Source: an uncultured Acidobacteriota bacterium (lineage in GTDB: Bacteria; Acidobacteriota; Terriglobia; Bryobacterales; Bryobacteraceae). Taken from it: a DNA stretch of 55,974 bases. Under the pieces are notes generated by a model. The model saw only the letters and a program-made list of their open reading frames with translations, had not been told where the DNA came from and ran no database searches. Of the stretch, positions 8,239 to 17,050 are shown piece by piece. The stretch lies in NCBI GenBank assembly GCA_900696665.1, contig CAADGY010000294.1, positions 1 through 55,974 of the forward strand. The letters are read 5' to 3'. The first letter of the stretch is position 1. The number at the start of each line of letters is the position of its first letter. A program made the position numbers and the translations under genes.

Positions 8239-9300
8239 CTACAGGGTCCGGGTCACTTTTTGAAGCGTGCGCGGTTTATCGGGATCGAGCCCCTTCTCGG
8301 CCGCCAGATGCGCGGCGAATAACTGCGCCGGGATGATATACGGAATGGGAGTATAGATCTCCTCTACCGCTTCACCTTTCTGCGCCAGCTTTACCGGCAC
8401 CGCGACCACGTGCTTTGCAACGGTCAAGGCGGCGTGGTTGCTCTTATCCGTGATAACCAGGGTCTCGGCCTTCAGACTCTCCAGCTTCTGTAACATCTCC
8501 TGTATCGAAGGCCAGGTGACGCCCGGCGGAGCAAAAAGGAACATTGGGAACGACGGCTCCACCATCGCGATAGGTCCGTGTAGAAAATCGGCCGAGGAGA
8601 ACCGCTCCGCCACCACGTAACAGGTTTCCATCATCTTGAGGGCGAACTCGAAGGCGTTCGAATAATTGAGGCCGCGACCCACAACGACCGCATGATCCAT
8701 GAACCGGTAACGTCCTGCGCGCGCAGCGATCTCCGGTTCCAATTTCAGGGCTGCGTGAGCCCATTCAGGAATGCGTTTCAGCGAGTCCGGCCGGATGGGC
8801 GCTCCCAGGGCGTAGGCCAGCAGATACATCGACAATAACTGCCCGGTGTAAGTCTTGGTCGCGGCTACACTCTTCTCTTTGCCGGCGCGAACCAGAAAAA
8901 CGTGATCCGCCATGTTGGCCGTGGTGCTGTTGGCCTCATTGGTTATGCCGACAGTCACCGCTCCCGAGGCCTTCGCACGCTCCAGGACAAAATTTGTGTC
9001 GGTCGATTCACCGGATTGCGAGATCGCGACCACCAGCGCGTCTTCGAGTGAAACGGAGGCGTTGTACAAAGTCAGAATGGAGGGCGCGGCCAGCGAAACG
9101 GGAACACCCGTCGTGATTTCGATCAGGTAGCGGCCAAATAACGCCGCGTTATCTGACGTGCCACGCGCTGCCAGGACGATGAATCGTGGGGGGTTTTCAA
9201 TCAGCCTCTTTCGAAACCGCTCCGCGCGCGGCAACTCCGTCTTAAGCGTCCGCTCCAGCGCGGAAGGCTGCTGGCGGATCTCGTCCAACATTTTCGACAT
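8239..9300 (-). CDS. double SIS-domain sugar-phosphate deaminase/isomerase (NagB-II/GlmS-C-like)
   Basis: The 353-residue protein consists of two SIS domains without the glutaminase domain of GlmS. Sugar-phosphate-binding motifs are ISQSGESTDT (SIS1), KSVAATKTYTGQL and, near the end, DPDKPRTLQKVTRTL. This set is typical of NagB-II-type glucosamine-6-phosphate deaminases and related AgaS-like enzymes, which interconvert an amino-sugar phosphate and fructose-6-phosphate plus ammonia. The likely role is cytoplasmic catabolism of GlcNAc or GalNAc, in keeping with the glycosidase genes further along. The substrate is not fixed by sequence alone. The secretin gene ends 33 bases upstream on the same strand. 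Confidence 0.8.
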   Translation of the reverse strand: MSKMLDEIRQQPSALERTLKTELPRAERFRKRLIENPPRFIVLAARGTSDNAALFGRYLIEITTGVPVSLAAPSILTLYNASVSLEDALVVAISQSGESTDTNFVLERAKASGAVTVGITNEANSTTANMADHVFLVRAGKEKSVAATKTYTGQLLSMYLLAYALGAPIRPDSLKRIPEWAHAALKLEPEIAARAGRYRFMDHAVVVGRGLNYSNAFEFALKMMETCYVVAERFSSADFLHGPIAMVEPSFPMFLFAPPGVTWPSIQEMLQKLESLKAETLVITDKSNHAALTVAKHVVAVPVKLAQKGEAVEEIYTPIPYIIPAQLFAAHLAAEKGLDPDKPRTLQKVTRTL

Positions 9301-9333
9301 CGACTTGAGAATATCAGAACCGATGCAACGGCT

Positions 9334-10938
9334 CTAAATTGGAGCGATGGGCCGGGTGTCGGTGCCCACCCAGAATGACCTGGTGGCAATTACTTCGCGC
9401 GGTGGCAGCGTGAGCAGCTTTGGTTTCAGAACCAGCAGGACTTCATTCGCGGTTTTGTCGTGGGTGTTCTGGCGTACCAGCGGACCCAGAATCGGAATAC
9501 TGGACAAACCGGCCAGACCTGTGATGGTTTTCGCTTCGGAGGAGTTTAACAAACCGCCTACCACGGCCCATTCGCCGGCCTTTAACCGTACGGTCGAAAC
9601 AAACCGGCGTGTGGAAATCACCGGAATGGCATTCAGGGTTTCACCGGTCAGAACCTTGTATTCCGCTTCCAGTTCGAGCGAAACTTCGGCCGCTCCGTGT
9701 ACATGAGGAGTGATTTTAATCTCCACTCCCAGGTCTTCGAAGTTGAACGTCGGAGGAGGGGTATAAACTTGGCCCGTGCCGCTGGTATCGCCGTAATACC
9801 CTCCGGTGATGATCGGATACTTATCACCGATGTGCAGCGAAGCCGGCTGTCCATCCACGCTGCGAATTTCTGAGAGCAGCAGCGTCTGAGAGTTGAACTT
9901 GCTCATACTGGCAAAGATCTCCGGATCGGTGATCCCGATCCCAAACAGTGTCTTTCCTCCGCCGAACGTGAGGAACCGCTTGAATCCACTCGGAATAGAG
10001 GGTTTCGAATTCCATAGCTTGCCAAAGGCGGCAAGAGGAAACGCCCGCTGAAGATTCAGGCCGTAGCTGAGCGACGAAGACTTGTTGACTTCGAGAAATT
10101 CCACCTCCACGGAGACCTGTCCCGGCGCGGCCAGCATCTGGTGGAAAAGCGCCTGTGCGGGCTGGATCTTCGAAACGCGATCGCGCATCACCACGATACG
10201 CCGCTGCGAATCGATCACGAACTTGGGAATTTCCATGGTCTGCTGCACGGCGCGAGCCAACTCCTGCGCCTCCTGGATACTGACCGGTTCCGGAATAGGA
10301 ATGATAGCGGCAACCGCCGGCTCGACCGCGGCCCGCTTCTGCGGATTATCGTTCACAGCGAGAAAGAGCCGTTCGCTGATGGGAACGATAAAGGATGCGC
10401 TGGCGGCTTCGAGCGCGCGCAGAGCCTCCCGGAAACCGGCATTCTGAAGCGTGAACCGGATGGGCGGAGACGGTTTGAAGTCGCCATCGAAAACGACGTC
10501 AAGGCCGTAGGCTGCCGCTACCTTTTCGAAGAGTTGTTTGGAATCGAGCTTCAAATCGAAATCGGTACGCGTCAAGGCGGGACGTAACTCCGGTGGCGGC
10601 AACAGTTTCCGGGCTTCCTTCAGTTCCAAATCGGTCAGGTTTCCAAGCAGCGCGTCCGCATCGTCTTGCTCCGGGTCAGGGAGATTCGTGAGACTGGTGT
10701 CCATGCTCGCGGCTACCGGTGAAGACTCGAGCACGGCCTTGGTTCGCAGAGCCTGGCTGCGAGCCCAATACCCCCGGTTTCCCGGGTCCACGGCGGCGGC
10801 GGCAGCGTAGAGCAGATACGCGCGCGCCAGTTCACCCCGCTCTTCGGCTTTCCGGCCTTGGCGATAGAGATCCCGGGCGGATTGCGCCATTGCTGTTCCG
10901 GCCAGGAGCAGGCAAATGAGTAGACGGAGTAACCCCAA
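9334..10938 (-). CDS. secretin (type II/III secretion or pilus outer-membrane channel)
   Basis: The frame is open to TTG 11061, but the first plausible signal peptide begins at TTG 10938 (MGLLRLLICLLLAGTAMAQ). I chose that start; none has a good ribosome site, so the N-terminus is uncertain. From there the protein has about 534 residues. A short TPR-like segment (DLYRQGRKAEERGE) is followed by secretin N-domains (about 125-270). The C-terminal secretin domain holds VEVEFLEVNKSSSLSYG, the GDKYPI stretch, the VPVIS-like IPVISTRRF and VVGGLL. Secretins form ring channels for type II secretion or type IV/Flp pili. The divergent ATPase gene supports a pilus or secretion role. No other secretion genes lie in the window. 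Confidence 0.82.
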   Translation of the reverse strand: MGLLRLLICLLLAGTAMAQSARDLYRQGRKAEERGELARAYLLYAAAAAVDPGNRGYWARSQALRTKAVLESSPVAASMDTSLTNLPDPEQDDADALLGNLTDLELKEARKLLPPPELRPALTRTDFDLKLDSKQLFEKVAAAYGLDVVFDGDFKPSPPIRFTLQNAGFREALRALEAASASFIVPISERLFLAVNDNPQKRAAVEPAVAAIIPIPEPVSIQEAQELARAVQQTMEIPKFVIDSQRRIVVMRDRVSKIQPAQALFHQMLAAPGQVSVEVEFLEVNKSSSLSYGLNLQRAFPLAAFGKLWNSKPSIPSGFKRFLTFGGGKTLFGIGITDPEIFASMSKFNSQTLLLSEIRSVDGQPASLHIGDKYPIITGGYYGDTSGTGQVYTPPPTFNFEDLGVEIKITPHVHGAAEVSLELEAEYKVLTGETLNAIPVISTRRFVSTVRLKAGEWAVVGGLLNSSEAKTITGLAGLSSIPILGPLVRQNTHDKTANEVLLVLKPKLLTLPPREVIATRSFWVGTDTRPIAPI

Positions 10939-11007
10939 AACCGAATGACGAAGGAATTCGGTCCGGCGTGCATAAACTTTCGGGCGGCGTGAGCCGATTA
11001 AGGATGT

Positions 11008-12276
11008 ATGGCGGCAACCGTCCCGGCACTCGGCACTCAATTCCGGCCGAAGGCACCCCAAACCTTTGAAGAAGCTGGAGTTTCGCAGACGCTTGTAACG
11101 GACCTGGTACTGAAGCGCACTATGTTGCAGGGCTCTGCCACACTAGGTGCGCTGAGCGGCGCCTTGAAGCTTTCGCCGGCTATTATCGAAATGGTCTTCC
11201 GGCAGTTGCGGCAGCAACAGCTCATCGAAATCAAGGGTATGATCGGCAACGACTACCAGTTTGTACTGTCCGGCGCCGGACGTACACTGGCCGCGGATCG
11301 CTTTCAGATCAACCAGTACGCCAGCGCATGCCCGGTTCCTCTAGCCGGCTATCACGTGGGAACCAAGGCACAGGCGGCGAAAGTGGAATTGGACCGTAGA
11401 AGCATACGCCGGGCGTTCAACGACCTGGTGCTGACAGACCGGGTGCTGGATCAACTGGGTCCGGCGCTGATTTCCCAGCGCGGGATCTTCCTCTACGGAC
11501 CGAGCGGCAATGGGAAAACCAGCATAGCCGAACGCATGTTGCGCGTATATCAGGACGCGGTGCTGATCCCTCATGCGATCGAAGTGGACGGTCAAATTGT
11601 CGGCGTCTATGACCCGGTGGTCCATGAGAGTCTGGAGTTCATGGATCCGGATATCGATCCCAGATGGGTGGTCTGCCGCCGCCCGTGTATTTCCGTGGGC
11701 GGAGAACTGGTCCCCAGTATGTTGGAACTTCACCTGGATAGTGTTTCCGGTATCTATGCCGCACCGCTCCAGATGAAGGCGAACAACGGGCTGTTGATCA
11801 TCGACGACTTTGGCCGCCAACTGATGTCTCCTCGTGACCTGCTGAACAGGTGGATCGTTCCATTGGACCGCCGCGTCGACTATCTGACACTGCGCTACGG
11901 TGTGAAATTTCAGATTCCTTTCGAGGTGCAGGTAGTATTTTCGACAAATCTGGACCCGCATGACCTGGCGGACGAGGCCTTTCTCCGGCGCATCCAGAAC
12001 AAGATTTACGTCGAGCCGGTTGCGGGAGAGGTTTTCGATGAGATTTTCCGGCGTGTAACCACTAGCAGACGCGTTCCCTGCGAAGAAGACAGCGCTGCGT
12101 TTCTACGCGAGCTTTCTCTACGGGAGGGCAGGACGGAACTGCGAGCCTGCTTTCCGCTGGATATCTGTAACATCCTCGAAGCCGTCGCAAAATACGAAAA
12201 AAGGCCGGTTCAGGTCAATCGTAAGGAACTTGAACGCGCAGCCGGGATGTATTTCGCCAAGACCGAAGAAGTGTAG
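11008..12276 (+). CDS. AAA+ ATPase with N-terminal winged helix, Flp-pilus-associated type
   Basis: The 422-residue protein has an N-terminal winged-helix-like segment (about 25-100, TLGALSGALKLSPAIIEMV). A P-loop ATPase follows, with Walker A GPSGNGKTS (about 164-172), Walker B GLLIIDDFG (about 260) and a sensor region VVFSTNLDP. The layout matches a family often annotated as ATPase with chaperone activity associated with Flp pilus assembly; that label is from memory and not checked. The start ATG 11008 has AGGA only three bases upstream, so the start is somewhat uncertain. It is divergent from the secretin gene, with 69 bases between the chosen starts. It may help assemble or load that machine. 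Confidence 0.72.
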   Translation: MAATVPALGTQFRPKAPQTFEEAGVSQTLVTDLVLKRTMLQGSATLGALSGALKLSPAIIEMVFRQLRQQQLIEIKGMIGNDYQFVLSGAGRTLAADRFQINQYASACPVPLAGYHVGTKAQAAKVELDRRSIRRAFNDLVLTDRVLDQLGPALISQRGIFLYGPSGNGKTSIAERMLRVYQDAVLIPHAIEVDGQIVGVYDPVVHESLEFMDPDIDPRWVVCRRPCISVGGELVPSMLELHLDSVSGIYAAPLQMKANNGLLIIDDFGRQLMSPRDLLNRWIVPLDRRVDYLTLRYGVKFQIPFEVQVVFSTNLDPHDLADEAFLRRIQNKIYVEPVAGEVFDEIFRRVTTSRRVPCEEDSAAFLRELSLREGRTELRACFPLDICNILEAVAKYEKRPVQVNRKELERAAGMYFAKTEEV

Positions 12277-12305
12277 GCGGGGAAGGTCTGGACCGGTCCG
12301 GCAAT

Positions 12306-12311
12306 TATAAT
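12306..12311 (+). promoter_or_regulatory. -10 element TATAAT directly upstream of gatB
   Basis: A perfect TATAAT ends seven bases before the gatB ATG at 12318. A normal spacing would place the transcript start at or just before the start codon and give a leaderless mRNA. No clear -35 box is visible 17 bases upstream. Confidence 0.35.
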
Positions 12312-12317
12312 GTAGGA

Positions 12318-13796
12318 ATGTCCTCCAGTACGCTGGTGCTTCCGCCGCCGGAAGTCGTAGCCAAATATGAGCCGGTCATTGGATTGGAAGTCCACGTTCA
12401 ACTGGCGACACAGACGAAGATCTTTTGCGGTTGCCCCACCAGTTTCGGTGCCCCCCCGAACACGAATGTTTGCCCCGTTTGCCTGGGGTTGCCGGGGGCC
12501 TTGCCGGTCTTGAGCCGGCAGTCTGTCGAAATGGCGATCCGTGCGGCACTCGCCCTGAATTGCCAGGTACGGCCGGTTTCGCGTTTTGCCCGGAAGAATT
12601 ACTTTTATCCGGACCTGCCCAAGGGCTATCAGATCTCGCAATACGACCAGCCGGTAGCCGAAAACGGCTCTGTCGAAATTGTTGTGGACGGCAACGCGAA
12701 GCGGATTGGCATCACACGCGTACACATGGAAGATGATGCGGGCAAGAGCATCCACGAGGGTTTCCGCGATTCCGACCGCTACACTTACGTCGATTTGAAC
12801 CGTTGCGGCACGCCCCTGATCGAAATCGTCAGCGAACCAGACATGCGCAGTTCCGAGGAAGCCCACGCCTTCTTGACCGAACTCAAACACCTCTTGCAGT
12901 GGGTGGAGGTCTCAACCTGCGACATGGAAAAGGGGCATCTTCGCTGCGACGCGAATGTTTCCGTGCGCCGTCACGGTGCCCCGCAATTCGGCACTAAAGC
13001 CGAAGTGAAGAACCTGAACTCTTTCCGGTTCTTGAAGATGGCTCTCGACTACGAGATCGCCCGGCAGATCGCGTTGATCGAAAGCGGCGGCAGCGTGGAG
13101 CAGGAGACGCGCCTCTTTAATCCTGATACGGGCGAGACTGCGGGCATGCGCAGCAAGGAACACGCGCACGATTACCGCTACTTCCCGGAACCGGACCTGG
13201 CGCCACTGAGAATCAGCCAGGATTGGCTCAGCCGTGTAGAGTCAGAAATGCCGGAGTTGCCCAATCGCCGGCGGGAACGGTTCCTCGCGGAATACGGCAT
13301 CCGCGAATATGACGTCCAGGTGCTCACCTCCACCCGCGCACTGAGCGATTACTATGAAGAAGCTGCGTCGAAGTCCAGAGATCCAAAGGCAGCGGGCAAC
13401 TGGGTAATGGGCGACTTGATGGGCGCCCTTAAGTCTGAGGGGAAGGAGATCTCAGAGTCACCCGTAAGCGCGGCGAACCTCGCCGAACTGGTGGACCTGA
13501 TCGCCAGCGGCGAAATCTCCGGCAGACTGGCCAAGGAGATCTTCCAGAAAATGTTCGCTACGGGAGAATCTGCGAGAGCCATCATCGATCGCGAGGGCTT
13601 GCGGCAGGTCAGCGACACCGGAGTGCTGGACAGGATGGTGGACGAGGTGATCGCCAACCATCCCAAACAGGTGGATCAGTACAAAGGCGGCAAGACAACC
13701 GTTCTCGGCTTCCTGATCGGCCAGGTGATGAAAGCTTCCAAGGGGCAGGCCAATCCGGGGGCCGTAAACGAATTGCTCAGAAAAAAGCTTTCGTAA
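12318..13796 (+). CDS. gatB: Asp-tRNA(Asn)/Glu-tRNA(Gln) amidotransferase subunit B
   Basis: The 492-residue product is full length for GatB. It starts with the diagnostic EPVIGLEVHVQL (residues 17-28), continues with the zinc-region CGCPTSFGAPPNTNVCPVC, and contains GYQISQYDQP and DLNRCGTPLIEIVS. The C-terminal GatB/YqeY tail domain (about 345-490) ends NPGAVNELLRKKL. GatB is the kinase and tRNA-binding subunit of GatCAB, which converts misacylated Glu-tRNA(Gln) or Asp-tRNA(Asn) to the amidated form. gatA and gatC are not in the window. GGA lies too close to the ATG for a normal ribosome site, which fits the possible leaderless transcript. Confidence 0.96.
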   Translation: MSSSTLVLPPPEVVAKYEPVIGLEVHVQLATQTKIFCGCPTSFGAPPNTNVCPVCLGLPGALPVLSRQSVEMAIRAALALNCQVRPVSRFARKNYFYPDLPKGYQISQYDQPVAENGSVEIVVDGNAKRIGITRVHMEDDAGKSIHEGFRDSDRYTYVDLNRCGTPLIEIVSEPDMRSSEEAHAFLTELKHLLQWVEVSTCDMEKGHLRCDANVSVRRHGAPQFGTKAEVKNLNSFRFLKMALDYEIARQIALIESGGSVEQETRLFNPDTGETAGMRSKEHAHDYRYFPEPDLAPLRISQDWLSRVESEMPELPNRRRERFLAEYGIREYDVQVLTSTRALSDYYEEAASKSRDPKAAGNWVMGDLMGALKSEGKEISESPVSAANLAELVDLIASGEISGRLAKEIFQKMFATGESARAIIDREGLRQVSDTGVLDRMVDEVIANHPKQVDQYKGGKTTVLGFLIGQVMKASKGQANPGAVNELLRKKLS

Positions 13797-13814
13797 AAAA
13801 CTTCGTCTGCTTAT

Positions 13815-14543
13815 TTACCGCCGGGTGACTTTCACGTCCCGCACGCGGTGGGAATGGAAATCGATGCGGCATGTATAGCGGAACCATTGCCGGTCCCGTC
13901 CGCGCCACGCAATCGCCTCTCCCTGTATGACATCGCGCTGGTCCACGGCCGGTGACGCGAAATCAACGTCCCCGCCCTGATAGCTTGCCTGAATGCGTGT
14001 TGTTACCGCATCCATGCAAACCCGAAGCGTGTCATTATTGCTGAAAGAACTGCCCGGCCGCGATCCCGGACGGACGAATCCGCCTCCACTGTCGTAGGCG
14101 CCGCCGAGTCCGCTGGCACCCGACCATCGAAACTCGATTGTGTATTTGTCGTCGCCGCCCTCGGAGTCCCTAACCCGGAACACGGCACGTCCGGAGCGAT
14201 TATCGGGGCGGGCTGTCAAATCCACTCTGCCGCGGCCGTCCGTCTTCCGGAAATTGAAGTCCTGAACGCCGCCAACCGGGAGCGGGCTTGTGCACTCCGA
14301 ACCGGCGTCGGTACCTGCGCGTCCTCTCAGCGTACGGATCGATACCTGGTTTCCGTACACAATGACTTCCGCTTCGTCATCGATCCGCACACGAATCTTG
14401 CATTCTCCCGAGGAACGATTCCAATCCGTCGAATCAAACCGGGGAGTGAAAGTCACGTCGCCGCTGCCAAACTGCGCCGCCGGAGCTTGGAAGACAGTGA
14501 ACGCTGTGCAAATGAGTACAAAAAGTGTGATCTTTGGATCCAT
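13815..14543 (-). CDS. exported protein of unknown function
   Basis: The 242-residue protein has a signal peptide (about 1-22) and a beta-rich body with four cysteines in the mature part. A Gly/Ser-rich loop lies near the middle (GGAYDSGGGFVRPGSRPG). The last third (DVDFASPAVDQRDVIQGEA) precedes RYTCRIDFHSHRVRDVKV, a cysteine-containing strand. I do not recognise a family. It follows the ABC permease by 15 bases on the same strand and may be the last gene of that run, but it is not an obvious substrate-binding protein: too short and without the Rossmann-like pattern. Confidence 0.6.
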   Translation of the reverse strand: MDPKITLFVLICTAFTVFQAPAAQFGSGDVTFTPRFDSTDWNRSSGECKIRVRIDDEAEVIVYGNQVSIRTLRGRAGTDAGSECTSPLPVGGVQDFNFRKTDGRGRVDLTARPDNRSGRAVFRVRDSEGGDDKYTIEFRWSGASGLGGAYDSGGGFVRPGSRPGSSFSNNDTLRVCMDAVTTRIQASYQGGDVDFASPAVDQRDVIQGEAIAWRGRDRQWFRYTCRIDFHSHRVRDVKVTRR

Positions 14544-14558
14544 AGAAGTAACCCCATG

Positions 14559-15482
14559 CTAGGCCGTCATCTTTCGCTTTCTGAGTTCGTCCACACTCAC
14601 CGCCAGTATAATGACTGCGCCGATAATCGCCTGCTGAACATAAGGGCTGATGCCCAACAAGTCGCTGCCATTCGAAAGCAGTCCCATAATGAACGCGCCG
14701 ATGAGTGTGCCGATAACGCTGCCCTCACCGCCGCGCAGGCTTCCGCCGCCGATCACGACGGCTGCGATGGCCTGCAACTCATACCCCTGACCGGCGGTAG
14801 GCTGGCCGGTCATCAACCGCGACGCTTCAATCATACCCGCAAGGCCGGTGAGCATTCCTCCGATCGCATACACGGCGGTAGTGTGAAACGAGACGGGAAT
14901 GCCACTGTAATAAGCCGCGTCCGGGTTACTTCCAATGGCGAATGTGTAGCGCCCCAGCCGCGTGTGCTCCAGCGTAATGTGAACCGCGAGTGCGCAAGCA
15001 AGTAAAATCCAAAGCACAAAGGGCACTCCCAACAGCAGGCCTTCTCCCAGGTAGGAAAACGCTTGCGGGACGTTATGAACCGGCAGGCCGTTGGAAATGA
15101 TGAGGGTGATTCCGCGGATAATCCCGAGAGTGCCCAGGGTCACGATGAAGGGATTGATGCGAAGCCGCGTCGTCAACAAGCCATTCAAACACCCCCAGAA
15201 CATACCGGCGATAATGCCGATCGCCACTCCGGCGACAATGGGCTGACCTGCCGCCATCGCCATGGTGCCGGTCAGGCCGCCGAACGCCAGAATGGCGCCG
15301 ACGGACAGATCGATGCCGCCCGCGACGATGATCAACGTCATTCCGAGCGCCATGATGTTGATGACGGCGGTCTGGCGAATCACACTCGAGAGGTTCGTAT
15401 TCGTCAGGAAATGCGGCGAGGCGATCGAAAGTCCGATAAAGAGCAATGCCAGCGTTACAAACGGCAAGAGCCGTTGAATCAT
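14559..15482 (-). CDS. ribose/xylose-type sugar ABC transporter permease
   Basis: The 307-residue product is almost entirely hydrophobic, with eight to ten membrane helices. It has the RbsC-family features LNIMALGMTLIIVAGGIDLSVG-like (here NIMALGMTLIIVAGGIDLSV) near residue 45, and SNPDAAYYSGIPV with IGGMLTGLAGMIEASRL further on. It forms the membrane channel of a CUT2-class sugar importer. Its ATG overlaps the stop of the ATPase gene by four bases (ATGA), so the two are translated together. No periplasmic binding protein or sugar kinase gene is adjacent, and the substrate is unknown. Confidence 0.9.
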   Translation of the reverse strand: MIQRLLPFVTLALLFIGLSIASPHFLTNTNLSSVIRQTAVINIMALGMTLIIVAGGIDLSVGAILAFGGLTGTMAMAAGQPIVAGVAIGIIAGMFWGCLNGLLTTRLRINPFIVTLGTLGIIRGITLIISNGLPVHNVPQAFSYLGEGLLLGVPFVLWILLACALAVHITLEHTRLGRYTFAIGSNPDAAYYSGIPVSFHTTAVYAIGGMLTGLAGMIEASRLMTGQPTAGQGYELQAIAAVVIGGGSLRGGEGSVIGTLIGAFIMGLLSNGSDLLGISPYVQQAIIGAVIILAVSVDELRKRKMTA

Positions 15483-16987
15483 CGCGAGTTTTCCTCCGTC
15501 CTGCCGGAACTATGTTCGAGCGCAGCCAAGCTCATGATCTCTTCCTGTGTGGTTCTACCCGGCAGTTCTCCAGTGATGCGTCCCTGGCGCATGACGAGAA
15601 TCCGGTCGGCTACCTGGAGCAGCTCGGGGAGTTCGGAGCTTACCATCAGAATGGCGGCTCCCGCACGGGCGAGTTCGTCCATCACTTGAAAGACCTCGAC
15701 CTTAGCTCCGACATCGATGCCCCGTGTAGGTTCATCGAACAGGAGAACGCGCGCGCCTCGCGCTACCCATTTCGCGATGGCAACTTTCTGCTGATTTCCG
15801 CCGCTCAAGCGGCCCGCCAGTTGTTTCGGAGAATCCGCCTTGATACGCAGCCGGTCCATGTACGTCCGGGCCACACGTCTCTCCTTCGCCCCGCTCAGGA
15901 ATCCGAATCGGCTGACCGACTTCAGGTTCGCCATGGTCAGGTTGTATCCGGTAGGCAGCAGGGTTGCCAATCCTGTTTTCTGGCGGTCTTCCGGAATCAG
16001 GGCGATGCCGGCGCGCACGGCGTCACGAGGTGAGCGTATCTGTACTTCGCGCCCCGCGACCAGGATGCGGCCGGAATCCATCGGGTCCAGACCGAACACC
16101 GTGTGGCAGAATTCCGTGCGGCCGGCGCCAACTAAGCCGGCCAGTCCCACGATTTCACCGGCGCGCAGCTTCAAACTGATGTCATGCAGCAGCGGCGCAC
16201 GGTTGATATTTTCCACCTGGAGAAGAACGTCACCGGGCGGTAACGGTTCGCGCCGGTAAATGGCTGTTACTTCACGGCCCACCATGAGTTGAATAATGCG
16301 CTCCGTGGGAAGCTCTTCGAGTGCACCGGAGTGTACGGTTTCGCCGTCCCGCAATATCGTGACGCGGTCTCCAACCGCGCGCAGTTCTTCCAGGCGGTGC
16401 GTGATATAGATGACGCCCATTTTGCGCTCGCGGAGCCCGCGGACGATGCGGAATACTTCGTGTGTCTCGGCTTCCGAGAGCGATGACGTGGGCTCGTCGA
16501 AGATCAACAGGCTGGAGCCGTGGCAGATGGCCCGGCAGATTTCCACCATCTGCTTTCCGGCCGGACTCAGGTTCTCGACGCGCCATTCCGCGCGGAGGGG
16601 AAACCGGTGCTCCTCGATCAGTCGCGCGGTTTCCTGCTGCATGCGGCGGCGGCGGACCCAACCAAACGGGTTGCACAGCTCTCGGCCCAGAAAAACGTTT
16701 TCGGCGACAGAGAGGTGTGGCGCCAGTAAAGACTCCTGGTGAACCATGGCGATTCCGTTGGCCGCTGCTTCGGCAGGTTTACGAAACTGCACCTTCTGGC
16801 CGCGCCAGATGATTTTGCCGCCGTCGGGGTCTATCATGCCCGCGACAATTTTCATCAGGGTTGATTTGCCGGCGCCGTTCTCACCCAGCAGAAGATGAAC
16901 CTGCCCGGGCTCTACACAAAGGTTTCCATCGCGCAGCGCGGCTACTCCGCCAAAATGTTTTCGGATGTTCTTGAGCTCGAGAAGCAC
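15479..16987 (-). CDS. CUT2-class sugar ABC transporter ATP-binding protein
   Basis: The 502-residue protein has two ABC domains in tandem, as in RbsA/MglA/XylG. Domain 1 has Walker A GENGAGKST, signature LSPAGKQM and Walker B LLIFDEPTSSLS. Domain 2 has a degenerate Walker A GLVGAGRTE, signature LSGGNQQKV and Walker B VLLFDEPTRGIDVG. The degenerate second P-loop is normal for this family. It energises uptake through the permease at 14559. The start is GTG 16987, without a clear ribosome site. The gene lies 63 bases downstream of dnaB on the same strand, so some read-through from dnaB is possible. Confidence 0.92.
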   Translation of the reverse strand: MLLELKNIRKHFGGVAALRDGNLCVEPGQVHLLLGENGAGKSTLMKIVAGMIDPDGGKIIWRGQKVQFRKPAEAAANGIAMVHQESLLAPHLSVAENVFLGRELCNPFGWVRRRRMQQETARLIEEHRFPLRAEWRVENLSPAGKQMVEICRAICHGSSLLIFDEPTSSLSEAETHEVFRIVRGLRERKMGVIYITHRLEELRAVGDRVTILRDGETVHSGALEELPTERIIQLMVGREVTAIYRREPLPPGDVLLQVENINRAPLLHDISLKLRAGEIVGLAGLVGAGRTEFCHTVFGLDPMDSGRILVAGREVQIRSPRDAVRAGIALIPEDRQKTGLATLLPTGYNLTMANLKSVSRFGFLSGAKERRVARTYMDRLRIKADSPKQLAGRLSGGNQQKVAIAKWVARGARVLLFDEPTRGIDVGAKVEVFQVMDELARAGAAILMVSSELPELLQVADRILVMRQGRITGELPGRTTQEEIMSLAALEHSSGRTEENSR

Positions 16988-17050
16988 AAAGGAAACAATA
17001 AGTTTACATGAAGTGCCGATGAGGTGCGGATCGCCCGATGTACGCTGCTC

